Assembly: GCA_018806985.1 (NCBI GenBank)
Contig: JADANN010000445.1
Location: 294,001-358,000, forward strand
DNA: 64,000 nucleotides
Reading direction: 5' to 3'
Source of the DNA: Angiostrongylus vasorum
Lineage: Eukaryota; Nematoda; Chromadorea; Rhabditida; Metastrongylidae
This document shows positions 1 to 11,519 of this stretch, piece after piece (position 1 is the stretch's first letter; every line of letters begins with the position of its first letter). The notes under the pieces are model-generated. The model saw only the letters and a program-made list of their open reading frames with translations. It had not been told where the DNA came from and did not search any database. The position numbers and the translations under genes are program-made.

Positions 1-184
1 AGCTGCACAAGTATATGAGTGATAGTTGATGATACCATTCTTTCTTTAGAAGTTGAGGTTAGGAATAAAGCATGGCCAGACAAGCTTATTGGAGTTTGTA
101 CTTGCTTATGTAATGATTTTTAATGGCTGGATGTCCGATCCAGAAAGTTACAGCGATATTTTATATTTCTATTGCGGATTGTCC

Positions 185-530
185 TTGCAGCGGTCTACCG
201 CCTCATCGTGGATGTACAGCGGGCTGAGAAGGAGTCTGGCGTTTCCATTAGGAAGTCTAGCTAAGAGTAAACCAAGAAACTAAACCAAACCAGTAACTTT
301 GATACCAGGATCCACCACCGTCCTGGTATCAAAGTCGCATGTGGCAAATCTCCCTCTGATCCATAAGGGCTGCGATGCCCGTGGTGGTGAAGACCTGGGC
401 CAGGCTGACCTCGAGATTCCAGGGAACCACAATAGCTTAGACGGCAAATCTCTGAGAAATGGAGATTATGCTGAGGGCTGCACAACCAGTGAGGACGGGC
501 CATTGGAGTATCAAGTAAGTATCAAGTAAT
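185..530 (+). repeat. Rep-C interspersed repeat, copy 1
   Basis: First of several copies of one unclassified repeat (others at 3676, 5795, 13755, 19880, 20165 and 23163). Shared blocks run in the same order: a head with TACCGCCTCATCGTGG, a middle with CAAATCTCCCTCTGAT, a block with CCAGGGAACCACAAT, and an end with AACCAGTGAGGACGGGCC followed by short AAGTATC-type tandem repeats. Open frames inside it differ from copy to copy and are not treated as genes. The family name is mine. Confidence 0.7.
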
Positions 531-1290
531 ATTGTAGTCACCCGAGATTTAATCACCTCTTACTGGTTAACTCATCTCCTGACGTTCGAAAATAGGAGCA
601 CCCAGTGTATAGGGTACAAGGTTGCTTCATTATTCCTTGAACCGTTTGCTGTTATCTGGAGTCGTGACAGTAGCATAGCTCCAGCTTAGGTTGTAACCAC
701 AAGCAATGAGCGGCCCTTGTGGATCAGGGAGAGATCGCACGCCTTGCAACTATTTTATCACTAGGAAAGCATTGATTTCGGGCATTGGTGTACACATACT
801 GGACTTCCGGTCGAACTACTCAGCTTGGAAGACGATGTTATGGAGATAAATCACCCTACATATCATGGTTAGAAGAACACCAAGAACACCTCCAGCAGAT
901 GATGAGGTGCTCTTACTAGACTGGGGTTGTATAAGATAAGCTGGTTCTTTTACCTGAAGCTCTAAAATAGCTGCGATAGGGTGTTCTCAGAGTACGAACC
1001 ATGTGGAGTCGGAAGTTAATTGCCGCATTGTAAGTAAATCTCTCTAAAGACGACGGCATTACTTTATAGATAACTTGACTTCTGAATTTCCCACTACTTA
1101 ATACTGAAAAAGTCTACATAGTGGATAGAAGATGAACCAACTGCTGTTCATCACAGTTTGGCCCATTCTTTTTTTCATAGTGAGGCGGTAAACTAGAGAT
1201 GGTAGACTGCTTCAATATCGTTATAGTATAAAAATGAGCTGCATGAACATCTTTCAGACTATCAATCGATAGATATGGAACTATTTTTAG
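531..1290. other. Region expected to hold 5' exons of the Rpt2-like gene; none identified
   Basis: Rpt2 proteins carry roughly 130-150 residues (a basic N-terminus and a coiled coil) before the point where homology starts here. No exon matching that region could be read on the plus strand. A weak in-frame stretch after the acceptor-like tract ending at 1180 was considered but begins with a stop codon. The N-terminal exons are either lost, too diverged to see, or further left. Confidence 0.4.
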
Positions 1291-4200
1291 CACGCTGTTG
1301 TTGTCGTTGAAGGTTCGAAACGTGAATGGTTCATTCCAATTCTGTCGATTGTCGATAAGGTACGAAAAAATTCGATAAATAGATATTTAGTACCATCCGA
1401 ATGATTAGTATCATGAAAAGCTGAGAGCTCAGATTCTTCGCTGAAAGTACGAGTTGTTATCCAATCTAAAATTTATAAGTAGGAACAACTACAAAGAAAC
1501 TAATAAGAACGATATGAAAGGATCTGCTGCATTTAAACGCGTTGGTGATGGTGAAAGCAAGTGGAATGTTCAAGAATGTGCCAACGGCTATCGTTGGTGT
1601 CTTACCAGATACCATTGATTCAAGCGCACTTGGTCATAAACTCGAAAAACCACCGAAAGAGACATTCGAAGTAAAGTTCTTCTTTTCTTCTTCTTTTACA
1701 GAAATCAATTTCTCTTTCTCGAAATCCTCATGAACCACACAGAAGAGGGTAAAGGAAAAAAGAACTCCAAGGTGTCACAAGCTTAGATGGATACATGGTG
1801 AATGTTCAGGATATCGGCGGACTAGAGGGTCCTATTCAAGAAATCAAAGAATCCGTTGAACTTCCACTCACACATCCGGAGTACTATGAGGAAATGGGTA
1901 TCACTGCACCAAAAGGTGTGATTCTGTATGGAGAACCCGGTACAGGTATGTTCACATGCTAGCATGCCAAATCGGAACTCTCTCATTAACTGGAGAACGG
2001 CATTTTTTTCTTTTGTTCTCTTGGGACATTAGACAACAAAAAAAACGTGCAACATGGGCGGTTACAGTCCGCTTCAACGGCTAATTCCTACGATAAGTAT
2101 CGATCTGTTTGCGGTTCGCAGTAATAATGAACTCCGGACGCGGCGTTACAAAATTGCGATAGTCATTGGGTAATCGCCATTATGGATCTTATACTATTAG
2201 TGCATATTGATCGGTCCACTGACTGTAGAGGGTACTAATCTGGAGGAACATCGTAAGGGCACAAATTCATGAACAATAAAGAAAAAACAAGAAGAACTGC
2301 GCAGGACATTTCTAATGCAGCTGCATGTGTAACAGTGTCGTGACTAAGTAACATAATGATGCTACTGTATGCATCTGACTAGGATTAATAGCTTAGTGGA
2401 GAATTCCCGATATTCAGGAAAGACACTGCTGGCGAAAGCAGTTGCCAACTCAACATCGGCAACATTTATTCGTGCGAGTGGTGCTGATTTGGTGCAGAAG
2501 AACTCTGGTGATGGTGCGAAGCTCGTAAGGTCCTCTCTTATTAATCTTCTGAGAGTGTTTTTATCTAATACTAGTTCATCTCCAACCGTTTCGTAGTGTT
2601 ATCCCAATCTGTGTGTGGCATAAAGCATAACGGATAAGGCGTTCTGAATTGAACAATCCCGTGAAGATGCGCTATGCGTTTGACTCCACTCGTGGATCTG
2701 ATTGAACGGATATCTAGCTTGTATTAGTAGCATGGGGGAAGGGGTGAGAGTGGCAGGGATTATGATGCATTGATGCATTAAGTCAATATTCTTATCGTTC
2801 TATATAAGTCTTGCACGAGCCAGACTCGGCTCCGAGTGCATGGAGGGGCTCGTTTGAGTGAAGTACGGTTGCCACCAGCGACCACGTGTATATTGTAGGG
2901 AGCCTGCAACCACTGAGTTATTGGAATAATTATTTAATATGTTCATTAGATATTATGAGTCGGTTCCGCGACACTAGTCGTTTCATGTTTGTAGTTTAAA
3001 ACCTGTTTAATAATCCCATTCTCAGAGAACTATTCAAAATGGCAAAGAAAGTGCTCCCTGCATTGTTTTTCTCGACGAGATTGATGCAGTCGGTACAAAA
3101 CGGTTCGACACGTCCAGTAAAGGCGAGCAGGAGGTATGAATACTAACGTCGGTTTACCCTTTTTGTAGCTAACCGAATATGTGTTGGTGTCGCAAGCTGT
3201 CGTCTACTCTGATTAGCGCCCGAGCGCAGAGCGTCCGCTCGTTCGACATTAGGCTACATTTCTTCAAGTATGACTATTCATTGCATAGTATTACAGCAAG
3301 TGAAGTTTTATTAAGGTCCAACGTACTCTACTAGAGCTGCTAAATCAACTGGACGGTTTTGAAAGCCGTGGTGATGTGAAGGTGGTTTTCCACAATAGGT
3401 TTTCCTCACAATGTCGGCTATTCATCGTCTATATTTACTTAAGGTGATTCTGGCAACTAATCGAATTGATTCGCTGGACTCGGCACTTCTCCGTCCTGGG
3501 CGTATTGATCGAAAAATTGAATTACCGAAGCCGGACGAGAAGACGAGGCAGAAGATCTTTGGAGTACGTTGCTTATCTTTATGTCTCTGACGCTATTGGT
3601 GTGAAGTAACAAGTATTGAAGGATGGAGGACATTTGTACTGAGATGGAAAAAAACGTGGACGGTAGTATATTTGTATACTCACTTGGACACTTGGATGAC
3701 CTTTCCCCCCTGGTTGTTTGAGCCCCAGCATAATCTCCATTTTTTCGGAGTTTTGCTGGTTTAGCCATTGTGGTTCCCTGGAGTCCTGAGGTCAGCAAAG
3801 CAATTGAAGTCTGCACCAGGTCGTCACCACCACAGGCAGCTGCAGCGATGTGGATTAGAGGGAGATTTGCCACCAAGCGAGTAATACCAGGACTGTAGTG
3901 GATCCTTGTATATATTTGTGTACTTACCATAATGGATATTCGTACGGTGCACGATTCGCACATATTGATTAAGGAGTGGATACATTCATTACCTATGTTC
4001 TGCGCTGTTATATATCGTGCTTGTCATGTTTGAGCATAACTGTAGCTTTTCCGTATGCCAATCGATATTCTTTTTAGATACATACCGCTGGTATGAACCT
4101 AGCAAAAGACGTAACATTTGAAGCGGTGATGTCAAAAGAGAAAATTATGTCCGGAGCAGAAATCAAGGTTGTGTTGTGCATTGCGAAGTATTTTCTCGAT

Positions 4201-4370
4201 AAGGTCTTTTGAATAACTTCTTCTCTTCATTCTCAGGCAGTGTGTACTGAAGCCGGTATGCTAGCGCTTAGAGCTCAACGAAGGTGGTTTGCGCTGATGA
4301 TTTCGAGAAAGCCATCAAAAACATGATGTTGAAGAACAAACGTGGAGCACCTGAGGAGTTTTACGCATAG
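1291..4370 (+). CDS. rpt-2-like: Diverged Rpt2 (PSMC1)-like 26S proteasome AAA ATPase, 5' incomplete, probable pseudogene
   Basis: Rpt2 is one of six ATPases in the proteasome base; it unfolds substrates and docks on the 20S core. Nine exons can be read: 1291-1359, 1521-1670, 1810-1945, 2418-2524, 3026-3133, 3316-3381, 3444-3563, 4078-4167 and 4237-4370, all with GT-AG introns and consistent phases. Visible motifs are [20 protein letters not shown], Walker A GEPGTGKT (family GPPGTGKT; split by the 1946-2417 intron), Walker B IVFLDEID, sensor ATNRID, arginine-finger region RPGRIDRK and AVCTEAG. Oddities: the pore loop reads QKNSGDG where the family has QKYLGDG; exon 5 begins in a frame shifted from homologues; and the last exon loses one base near 4285, so the homologous end (EEFYA, HbYX-like) is out of frame and translation would stop at 4324-4326. 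Family assignment is sure; function is doubtful. The N-terminus was not found. Confidence 0.85.
3676..3925 (-). repeat. Rep-C copy 2 inside an intron of the Rpt2-like gene
   Basis: Reverse-orientation Rep-C with the shared CCAGCATAATCTCCATTTTT and ATTGTGGTTCCCTGGAGT blocks. It lies wholly within the intron 3564-4077 and accounts for about half of that intron's length. Confidence 0.7.
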
Positions 4371-4451
4371 CACTACTAATATTAAATCGAAGAAGATGAT
4401 AATACATCATATAGATAAGCTACGTACAGTATTAACTACTAGTAAAATGAC

Positions 4452-4457
4452 AATAAA
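4452..4457 (+). promoter_or_regulatory. Polyadenylation signal AATAAA
   Basis: AATAAA lies about 80 bases after the TAG at 4368-4370 that ends the homologous frame, a normal spacing for a nematode 3' UTR. It supports 4370 as the original end of the gene. Confidence 0.5.
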
Positions 4458-4724
4458 GTTCTTATGAATGGAAGAATGTCTTCTTTGAAACAAATAAGTG
4501 TGTCCTTTCATGAAATTGCTTTGAAAATCTGGTTCAGTGAGTTTTGGATATCACTGGTAAAACAATGCAAGAAGTGAAGCGGTTTTCATACGATGGATTC
4601 TGTTCCTTGAAATACCATAATACAAGGTATCAAGTGACGCTTCTGGACTTTCCTTTTCCCATCCGAATTGTCACATCTTTCATCCGCCGCACTGACAAAG
4701 ATCTCTGTGGTTTTGATCATCAGT

Positions 4725-5003
4725 GAAAGGATAAAAGGGTAAAGCTCTCGGCGTTGATTTATCCCCTGAGGGATACGCCATGCATTAGACTTCATTAAGC
4801 AACGTTTGGAGGTGATTGAATGCATATTTAGCCTTTACAATGACTCGCGGTGGCCTACCGATGTATCGAGCCAGTGCTGCTGTCCTTCCAGACAAGTCTG
4901 GTACCAATTTGCCGACCCCGGAGAGATGGAAGGCTTGGTGGGCCATGGGCGCGGGGATCGATTCCACGTGTGGGTTGCAGGGCGCCTCCGACCACTGCAC
5001 CCT
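4725..5003 (-). mobile_element. SINE-A copy with a perfect 14-bp target-site duplication
   Basis: Nearly complete copy of the most abundant SINE here. On the minus strand it begins with an RNA polymerase III A-box-like tract near GTGCAGTGGTCGGAGGCGCC (family form TGGCGCAGTGG) and a B-box-like GGAATCGATCC, and ends with a T-rich tail. TTTTGATCATCAGT flanks it at 4711-4724 and 5004-5017. This is direct evidence of retrotransposition at this spot. Confidence 0.85.
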
Positions 5004-5017
5004 TTTTGATCATCAGT

Positions 5018-5794
5018 AAGGAACAAAACGGTGATATACTGATCATGGTAGCGAAGAAAAAATACGGTATGAAACATTGGTAAGTCACGGCAGGAGTTTT
5101 TATGGAGAAGGTACACGTCTTTGTATTGAACTGCTTCAACTGGCACTAAGTCGTACAGTCGTAAGTCGTAAGTGTGATTCCGCTTAGACGGATAAGATAA
5201 GGCCAGCTAATAGACATGGCCAAGAAGATGAGACGCTTCGACTGACTAATTAATGCTGGTTCATCCAACTTAATGAGTTTTATTCCCAGAATATTCCTGA
5301 ACATGAATCAAAAACCTTAGAAGTACCATTATCATTTATCTTATAACATCATACTTCGTACTTAGATGTTGCACACTTTACGGAGATCCACTAATTCCAT
5401 ACTACAATGAATGGTAACCGGCTGATCTGCAGTATTCGACGACTATGTAATAAAAATAAAAATCCATTGAAATGTTTTACAGTATCCTTTGTACACGTGT
5501 TCGATCCATGTGAAACATGATGTATTCGTTGTGGTCACCTTTCATCGATATCTCTCGTAATCAATGGGACAACCTTTTTCGCAGTCACACCCTCAGTGTT
5601 AAAGGATTTTCTCGGATCTTTCTCGGATTTCTTCGCCTCCTTGTACATGATTATCAGCTTATCATTTCGCGTTGGACCTGATTGCCGTAAGATCTGAAAT
5701 ATTCGTGAGCAATAAGTTACTTAGTAAAAATGATTCATAAAGTTTCTACCACGTTTGTCGCAAATGGAATTCATGGATACTTACCTACTTATTT
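5018..5794. other. No gene recognised
   Basis: AT-rich unique-looking sequence with no long frame, splice-consistent exon set or recognised repeat. Confidence 0.5.
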
Positions 5795-6122
5795 TGATAC
5801 TTGGATGGCCCGCCTTTATTGGTTGTGCTAGCCCCATCATAATTTCTATTTGTTCGGAGTCCTGCTGATTTAGCCACTGTAGTTCTCTGAAGTTCCAAGG
5901 TCATCTAGCCCACCACATGCGACTAATTTGATACTAGAACGTTGGTGGATCTTGGTATTGGTTTACTTTTAGTTGGGCTTTCTGATGGAAACGCCTGACT
6001 CCTTATCGGCTTCGGAGACCCTTTTGAGGAGATGAATCCTCCGCTGTACATGTACATGTACAGCCCGACACGCAGGAACACCTCTCCGCCACGATGAGGC
6101 GGTAAACCATTGGCACGATTCA
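5795..6122 (-). repeat. Rep-C copy 3
   Basis: Reverse-orientation copy ending with the head block CACGATGAGGCGGTAAACC at 6090-6108. The middle part is partly deleted compared with the copy at 13755. Confidence 0.7.
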
Positions 6123-6982
6123 TAGATATATCTCGATAATTACATTTCAGTTACTAACAGTACCTCTACTCTTTTATCTTAATGTTTTGTTTGTGTTTTC
6201 GGAAACCGAATCTAAAAAAAAGAATGATGGAAATGGTTGTTTGAACATTTTTCTCAGGATGAGAATGGCAAAAGAAACACTCCGTTACGAGTTGAAAACC
6301 TTTCTCTCGACCACCTCGAGTAAAACGAAGAAATATGCGTCGATTGAACAAGTAGAAAGCAAGGAGAAAAACAATGGGAGACAAAAAAGTGTGTATAAGT
6401 GAGCAATCGACGAAATTCTAAACGACGGTTAATATGAGGGCATGTAACATCATTAGTGTAAAGAACATCTTTTGCTAAGTTTTATATGCTTTGCTTCCAA
6501 ATTTCCCAAAAATTTCCCTATTCCATCTCTTCCATTTCAAATGCTTTGACGCCCGCCTCATCGTGGCTGTCGGAATGTCTATTCGTGGACGTCGAAGTTG
6601 CATCTACAACCGAATTTCATCCCCAGCATGGCCGCCCAACCCAGGCCATTCAACATATCCATTCCGAGGCCAAACGCAGAGAAAATCTTTGCGAAGAATC
6701 ACTAATTCGGAACAAACATAGTCGAGAGATGGAAAACCCACAGCAACCACCACGGTCTATTTGCTGTCACGATTGAGAACCCCATGGCAACAATTTCTAA
6801 GGATTTCTGGAGGACGAAGGTTTTTAAACAAACTATATATCAGTTTAGTGGAAAATGTGTTGGGGCCAGCACAATTCTTCTCAATGGTGGTTCATTCGGT
6901 GGTAAAAGTTATAAATACTTGCAAAATATAGAAAGCAGATAGTAATGAAAGTAGAGAGTATGAGGACGGAAGAAAGTGGTAG
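6123..6982. other. No gene recognised
   Basis: Contains an open stretch of about 96 codons at 6486-6776 on the plus strand with no recognisable motif and no homologous copy elsewhere in the window. It is left uncalled. Confidence 0.4.
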
Positions 6983-7053
6983 ATAGACAGACAGACAGAC
7001 AGACAGACGGACAGACAGACAGATAGAGAGAGAGAGAGAGAAAGAGAGAGAGG
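6983..7053. repeat. GACA then GA microsatellite
   Basis: A run of GACA units is followed directly by GA dinucleotides. Confidence 0.95.
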
Positions 7054-7394
7054 GTGGATCAAAAAGTGAGAAAGACTTTTAGATCAGATTATGTGTTGAT
7101 AAAAACAACGACCAGAGAGCGAAATTTCGTCGATTCTTCGGCTCCCACGGGATTGATGATTATACTGATGATCTGACGTCAGCACTTCAGCAGAAGAACA
7201 TGAATATCAGAGTTTTGCAGTTGGCTCAGAAAAACTTCGTGATTCGTGACTTCGTGAAGTTCCCGCAATAGCGCACAAATCTGCGCGCGACCGTACCGAG
7301 AAGCATTGTTCCATCATTACTGTACCTTAACATACTCAAACAAAATTGAATTGAAAAGACAACAGAGTGTAGTCTATATTTGTAAAGATTAATA

Positions 7395-7441
7395 GAAAGA
7401 GAGAGAGAGAGAGAGAGAGGGAGAGAGTGAGTGAGAGAGAC
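7395..7441. repeat. GA microsatellite
   Basis: Mostly GA dinucleotides with a few GT interruptions. Frames on the minus strand here encode only Leu/Ser runs and are artefacts of the repeat. Confidence 0.9.
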
Positions 7442-7984
7442 AAGAAAGCAATGAAGAGAGGAAAGAAGGAGGCAGAGCAAATGATTAGAGTGTAAAGATC
7501 AGCAGATGTTTCGTATGATGTCAATGGCTTAGTTTATAAACTGATGAAAACCAGAATTTGAATTGCTTTATAAAGGTATATGACTGATTGAATAATGAAG
7601 CATTTAAGGTGAGAACGTAGTCCAAACGCGATAGGAAGGTAGTTTTGGAAATAATAAGGGGAAAAAAACTTAACCTTCTAAACTTAAAACACGCTTAAGT
7701 TGGATTTTTGCTAAGATAAGAAAAAAATGCATATCGATCGAGAGTTTTGAGAAGATACGAAGGAACTAAATCAACAGTCAGAAACTCTAACGGCCATAAT
7801 GCATCGCTTGGTCAGTTGTTGTGCTTGCTTTAAATACTTCGAAAATTTGATTCATCTATTTTTTTAAATGTGAATGTTCTAACAAGTTACAAAAGAAAAT
7901 TCATCAACTATGTAGTAAAAAATATCGACAGTTATGGAAAGAACAGCACAGATGTGTTATAGGTACTCTTTTGACGTTGGTTTA

Positions 7985-8260
7985 CTGAGTTTTATAAATG
8001 ATAAAGCACAATGAGCCAACCACTGATCAATCCCTGATAGATGGGCCATGCATTCACTCGCATTCGTAGCATCACAGGGATAACTGAATGCATATCTAAC
8101 CTGCAAAACGATTCGCGGTGGCCTACCGATGTGTCGGGTCAATGTTATTATCCTCCCAGACAAATTTGGTAGCAATTTGCAAATTTCGTGGGGATGTGAT
8201 GCCTGGTTAGCCCTGACCGGGGTTGAACCAAAGACCTTGCATGTATTTCTGAATGGCATG
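7985..8260 (-). repeat. Diverged SINE-A-related copy
   Basis: Retains the SINE-A tail block (TGATCAATCCCTGATAG), the GATTCGCGGTGGCCTACCGA block and the lysine-rich-looking polypurine joint, in reverse orientation. The tRNA-like head is replaced by a different sequence (GGGTTGAACC), suggesting a sister subfamily. Confidence 0.6.
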
Positions 8261-9203
8261 TCTAATTACTATGCTTTCCGCACTCTGATCAATCAGATTT
8301 AAATATGAATAAATCGTCCGTTGTGCCCATTAATTACGACCAGTTTTATTTCAATTGGACACATCATATTTTTTAAATTCTATTAAGCCGTGGATTCTCC
8401 AGTTTCCACAAAAGATATCCATCATTATTCAACGTTGAGAAGAAAAGACTCTTTGTCGTGTGCGAAAATTGAAACATCTAAGGACGGACCATTGAAATCA
8501 GTCCTCTCTCACCAGAGTACTGTAGTACTTCCAGAAGATTCGAAATCTTTTGTGAAGTAAAAATCTAAACCTAAACAACAAATCGAAAGTTTCTCGAAAA
8601 AATTCACTACTTCAATTTAACCATATGGACACATCTTTCTTACTCCAGTGGAATGGAAAGTTTTTCAGAATCATGCGAGCTTCTCCATTCCTATGGGAGA
8701 ACCAGTTTTTCGAAATCAAGCGTAACGAATTGAGAAATCAAATTTTTTGTGGATGATGGCCAGATTTCAAGCCCGATATGAACCGAAGGCGTTGATGATT
8801 TATTATTCTTCCATATTTCAATAACTCAGGCAAAGATGAGTAGAATGAGGCTTTGTTAACGAAATTTTTCTTCTGAAGCAAAAACAGCTGGTTACAGTAT
8901 TTGAAGATAAGACAACGGTAGTCCACCTTTAGCCAAATAATACCAACTAACAATACTTTTCTGCAATGACGACTGGATATAGTATGAACTTCAGTAATTA
9001 ACAAAGAAAAAAAATAGCTCTAGAAGGTCGGAAATGCGGTGACATTTACAGTAAGATGTTATATACTGTTTCAAGAACGTCATTATGTGCTTCGTATATT
9101 TACAAACAATGCTGAACATCATCAAGTATCGTGATTAGACACGTACGAAACATGGGTATTGATTGGCTCCAATTAACGAGGACATTTGTTGAGCACATTT
9201 AGC

Positions 9204-9204
<1 letters not shown>
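8261..9204. other. No gene recognised
   Basis: AT-rich sequence. No repeat family of the window or convincing exon was seen. Confidence 0.5.

Positions 9205-9272
<68 letters not shown>
9205..9272. repeat. TA microsatellite
   Basis: A long run of TA dinucleotides with one G interruption near 9240. Confidence 0.95.
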
Positions 9273-9275
<3 letters not shown>

Positions 9276-9294
9276 ATATTATACACATATACGG

Positions 9295-9598
9295 AGCGCG
9301 TGTAGCGCAGTGGTTAGGGTTGCTCTGCAAAACACACGTGGTCGCAGGCTGGAAAATGAGCCAGGAGCTCAACAAGGTTTCTATTTCCTCAAGGTGGGAA
9401 GATTGCTACCGGGCAGACCTGTATGAGAGGATACGAGCACTGATTCGATATATCGTTAGGCCACCGTGAGTCAATGTGTTGGCCTGATATGCATTCGATC
9501 ACCTCTAACGATGGCAAATGAAGACGAATGCATGGCACACTCCTTAGGGATTTATCAACGCCGAAAGCTTTATCCTTTTTCTATCCCTTATGTATACA
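9295..9598 (+). repeat. SINE-A copy
   Basis: Begins GAGCGCGTGTAGCGCAGTGG (A-box-like) and ends with the family tail ATCAACGCCGAAAGCTTTAT. It is diverged in the middle. It lies just after the TA microsatellite. Confidence 0.75.
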
Positions 9599-9777
9599 TA
9601 TCTATGTTTATATCAAAGAACGCATAAGGAAGCTGAAGTACCTGTAAGTCCATGGACGCACCAGTGTCTAGAAATGCGTAAACGGGCGACACCTGAACAG
9701 AAAACTAGTCTGCTTTTGTTGGAACAAAAAAGAAAAAATAGTATTTAGGAAAACCCTATTAACGCTTGATAGTGTAG

Positions 9778-10050
9778 AGTATAGCGCAGTGGTTACAGGT
9801 TCTAGGTAAAATACGCGCGATTCGATCCAGCTACCAAGTCAAGTCAAGCGTACCACGTTGGTAAACATGGAATCAGATTTGCCAGGGACAGTAAAAAGGA
9901 CCACATCGGTGGAACTCTGTAAGTCATTGGATGGGCTTGTTGCATTCAATCACTTCTACGTTGCAACAAATGCACTCGAACATGGCGTATCTTCTGAGGA
10001 TTGCTCATCGGCAAACTCTTTATTCTTTAACAGCTTTATCAAGGAATGAA
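9778..10050 (+). repeat. Diverged SINE-A-like copy
   Basis: A-box-like TAGCGCAGTGGTT and B-box-like ATTCGATCC are both present with tRNA-like spacing. The body is only loosely like SINE-A (GGTGGAACTCTGTAAGTCATTG block). Confidence 0.5.
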
Positions 10051-11239
10051 TATATGCCCGGGTACTGAATTATTATATCTAACTAGGTGTTCATTTCCTA
10101 TAGAGGAGTCATATAAAATGTAAAGGAAAAAAGTATAAATGTTCTAAACTCAACTAAGAAGAAACAAAACTGTCGGATTAGTGTGAATCCTGACGAAAAG
10201 AAATATGTGATTCCTTTGATCCACAGACGCAGGTGGTCGACTACAGCGAAGAGCTAAAAGGGATCATGGCACCACTATTACTCCGTATTACTCTAAAGAT
10301 TAAGGTTGTCTGAATCGAACAGCAGAAGACCAGGTTTAAGAGCTCGCACGTTTTCTCTGTGTACACGACGGAGAGCAGTTTGATAACTGGTATAAGGTGA
10401 TGAACTTTAGACGTTGAGTAAACTGTACCACCAGAACAACTCATTTATGACAAACCGGGAAGGCCATTTCTTCGTGTCCTTTAATAACACTGGAAAACTC
10501 TCTTTCGACTCTGTTCTGCACATTGTTGCCCAGGCGACATTAAATTTTAGGTGATTACCGTACCGGTCTAGTCAGCTGTGAGGATGAGATCGAAGATGAC
10601 GAAATGTCGTTAGCACAGGCCTTCTCGCACACCTATCCTATACCCACTGATTCAGCACACAAATGACCCCGTCACCTTAACTGTAAACATTTTCTTCAAC
10701 TATCGTGTCGAAATAAGGTAAGACTGCTATCTACTGCTAATCAAGAACTTAATCAGCTGATGGAAACAAATTAGATGGACGATGTGGCCAGGTGGAACAA
10801 ACATCTAATGCAGTCAACAGTCAACTTCTAAAAGTTGCAGGAGGCTTTTCAGCTTTAAATGAAGAAGCATGGACAGTCAATTTCAGGGAACTTGCTCACA
10901 ACGTGTGTTATTCACGGAAAAAATCATTTTCCTTCCAGAAGGATTATTAGTGGACATTGCACTCGTTCAATAGTACAACCAACATGAAGATCGATTCGCA
11001 TTCCAATCAAAACCTCAATCGTTGTGGAGATTCAATCCAACTAATTTGACTACAAGGTATAAAACACTGCCATGGCGAGCGCGAAAAAAGGGTATAACAA
11101 GAACATCATGAGCGTAATTCACTCCGTACACAGCTCCCGTTCTATGCCTACACGAATTCTGTGTAAGAACTGCAACATTTTAGTACGGATTTTCAACTCA
11201 CAAGATGTAAGTATAAAAGTAATAGAATCCACAATGTTT
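10051..11239. other. No gene recognised
   Basis: Short open frames only (for example 67 codons on the minus strand at 10241-10444), none with a recognisable motif. Confidence 0.5.
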
Positions 11240-11515
11240 ACTTTTTATTTTCTGCCTTCTATAATTTTTATGGCAGGGTATTAAGCGAAATACAACCACA
11301 ATATTGCTGAGATACTTGCAAAACTCCGGACCTCAGGTGTCTGCGGTGGGGAACGAGCGTGTTATTGTCCTTTCCTGGGAGTAACGCGTTCACCACCACA
11401 CCATGCGAGTCCTTCGTTTCGTCTGTCTCTCAGCTAGTTCTATCGATCGGCGCCATCAGCAATCATCCGCGCGTTCGTTCCCTACCGCAGACACCTGCGG
11501 TCGGAGTTTGCAAAT
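11240..11515 (-). repeat. SINE-B copy with folded-back end
   Basis: Carries the SINE-B signature blocks GCTGAGATACTTGCAAAACT, GTAACGCGTTCACCACCACA and TCTCTCAGCTAGTTCTATCG. Its right end (11470-11525) is an inverted piece of its own left end (CAGACACCTGCGG... GCAAATATCTC), so the copy is partly palindromic. Confidence 0.7.
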
Positions 11516-11519
11516 ATCT

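Noticed and set aside
853..920. EEHQEHLQQMMRC stretch as a possible Rpt2 N-terminal coiled-coil exon
   Set aside because: Similarity is limited to Glu/Gln richness, there is no fitting splice phase, and a stop follows.
4816..5146. Several overlapping frames of 70-100 codons
   Set aside because: They lie within a SINE-A copy and recur at every other SINE-A copy; they are by-products of the repeat.
6983..7053. Possible CRISPR-like or satellite array
   Set aside because: Simple GACA/GA microsatellite; no spaced repeats, and the DNA is eukaryotic.
7226..7524. Leu/Ser-rich frames that look like signal peptides
   Set aside because: Produced by the GA microsatellite.
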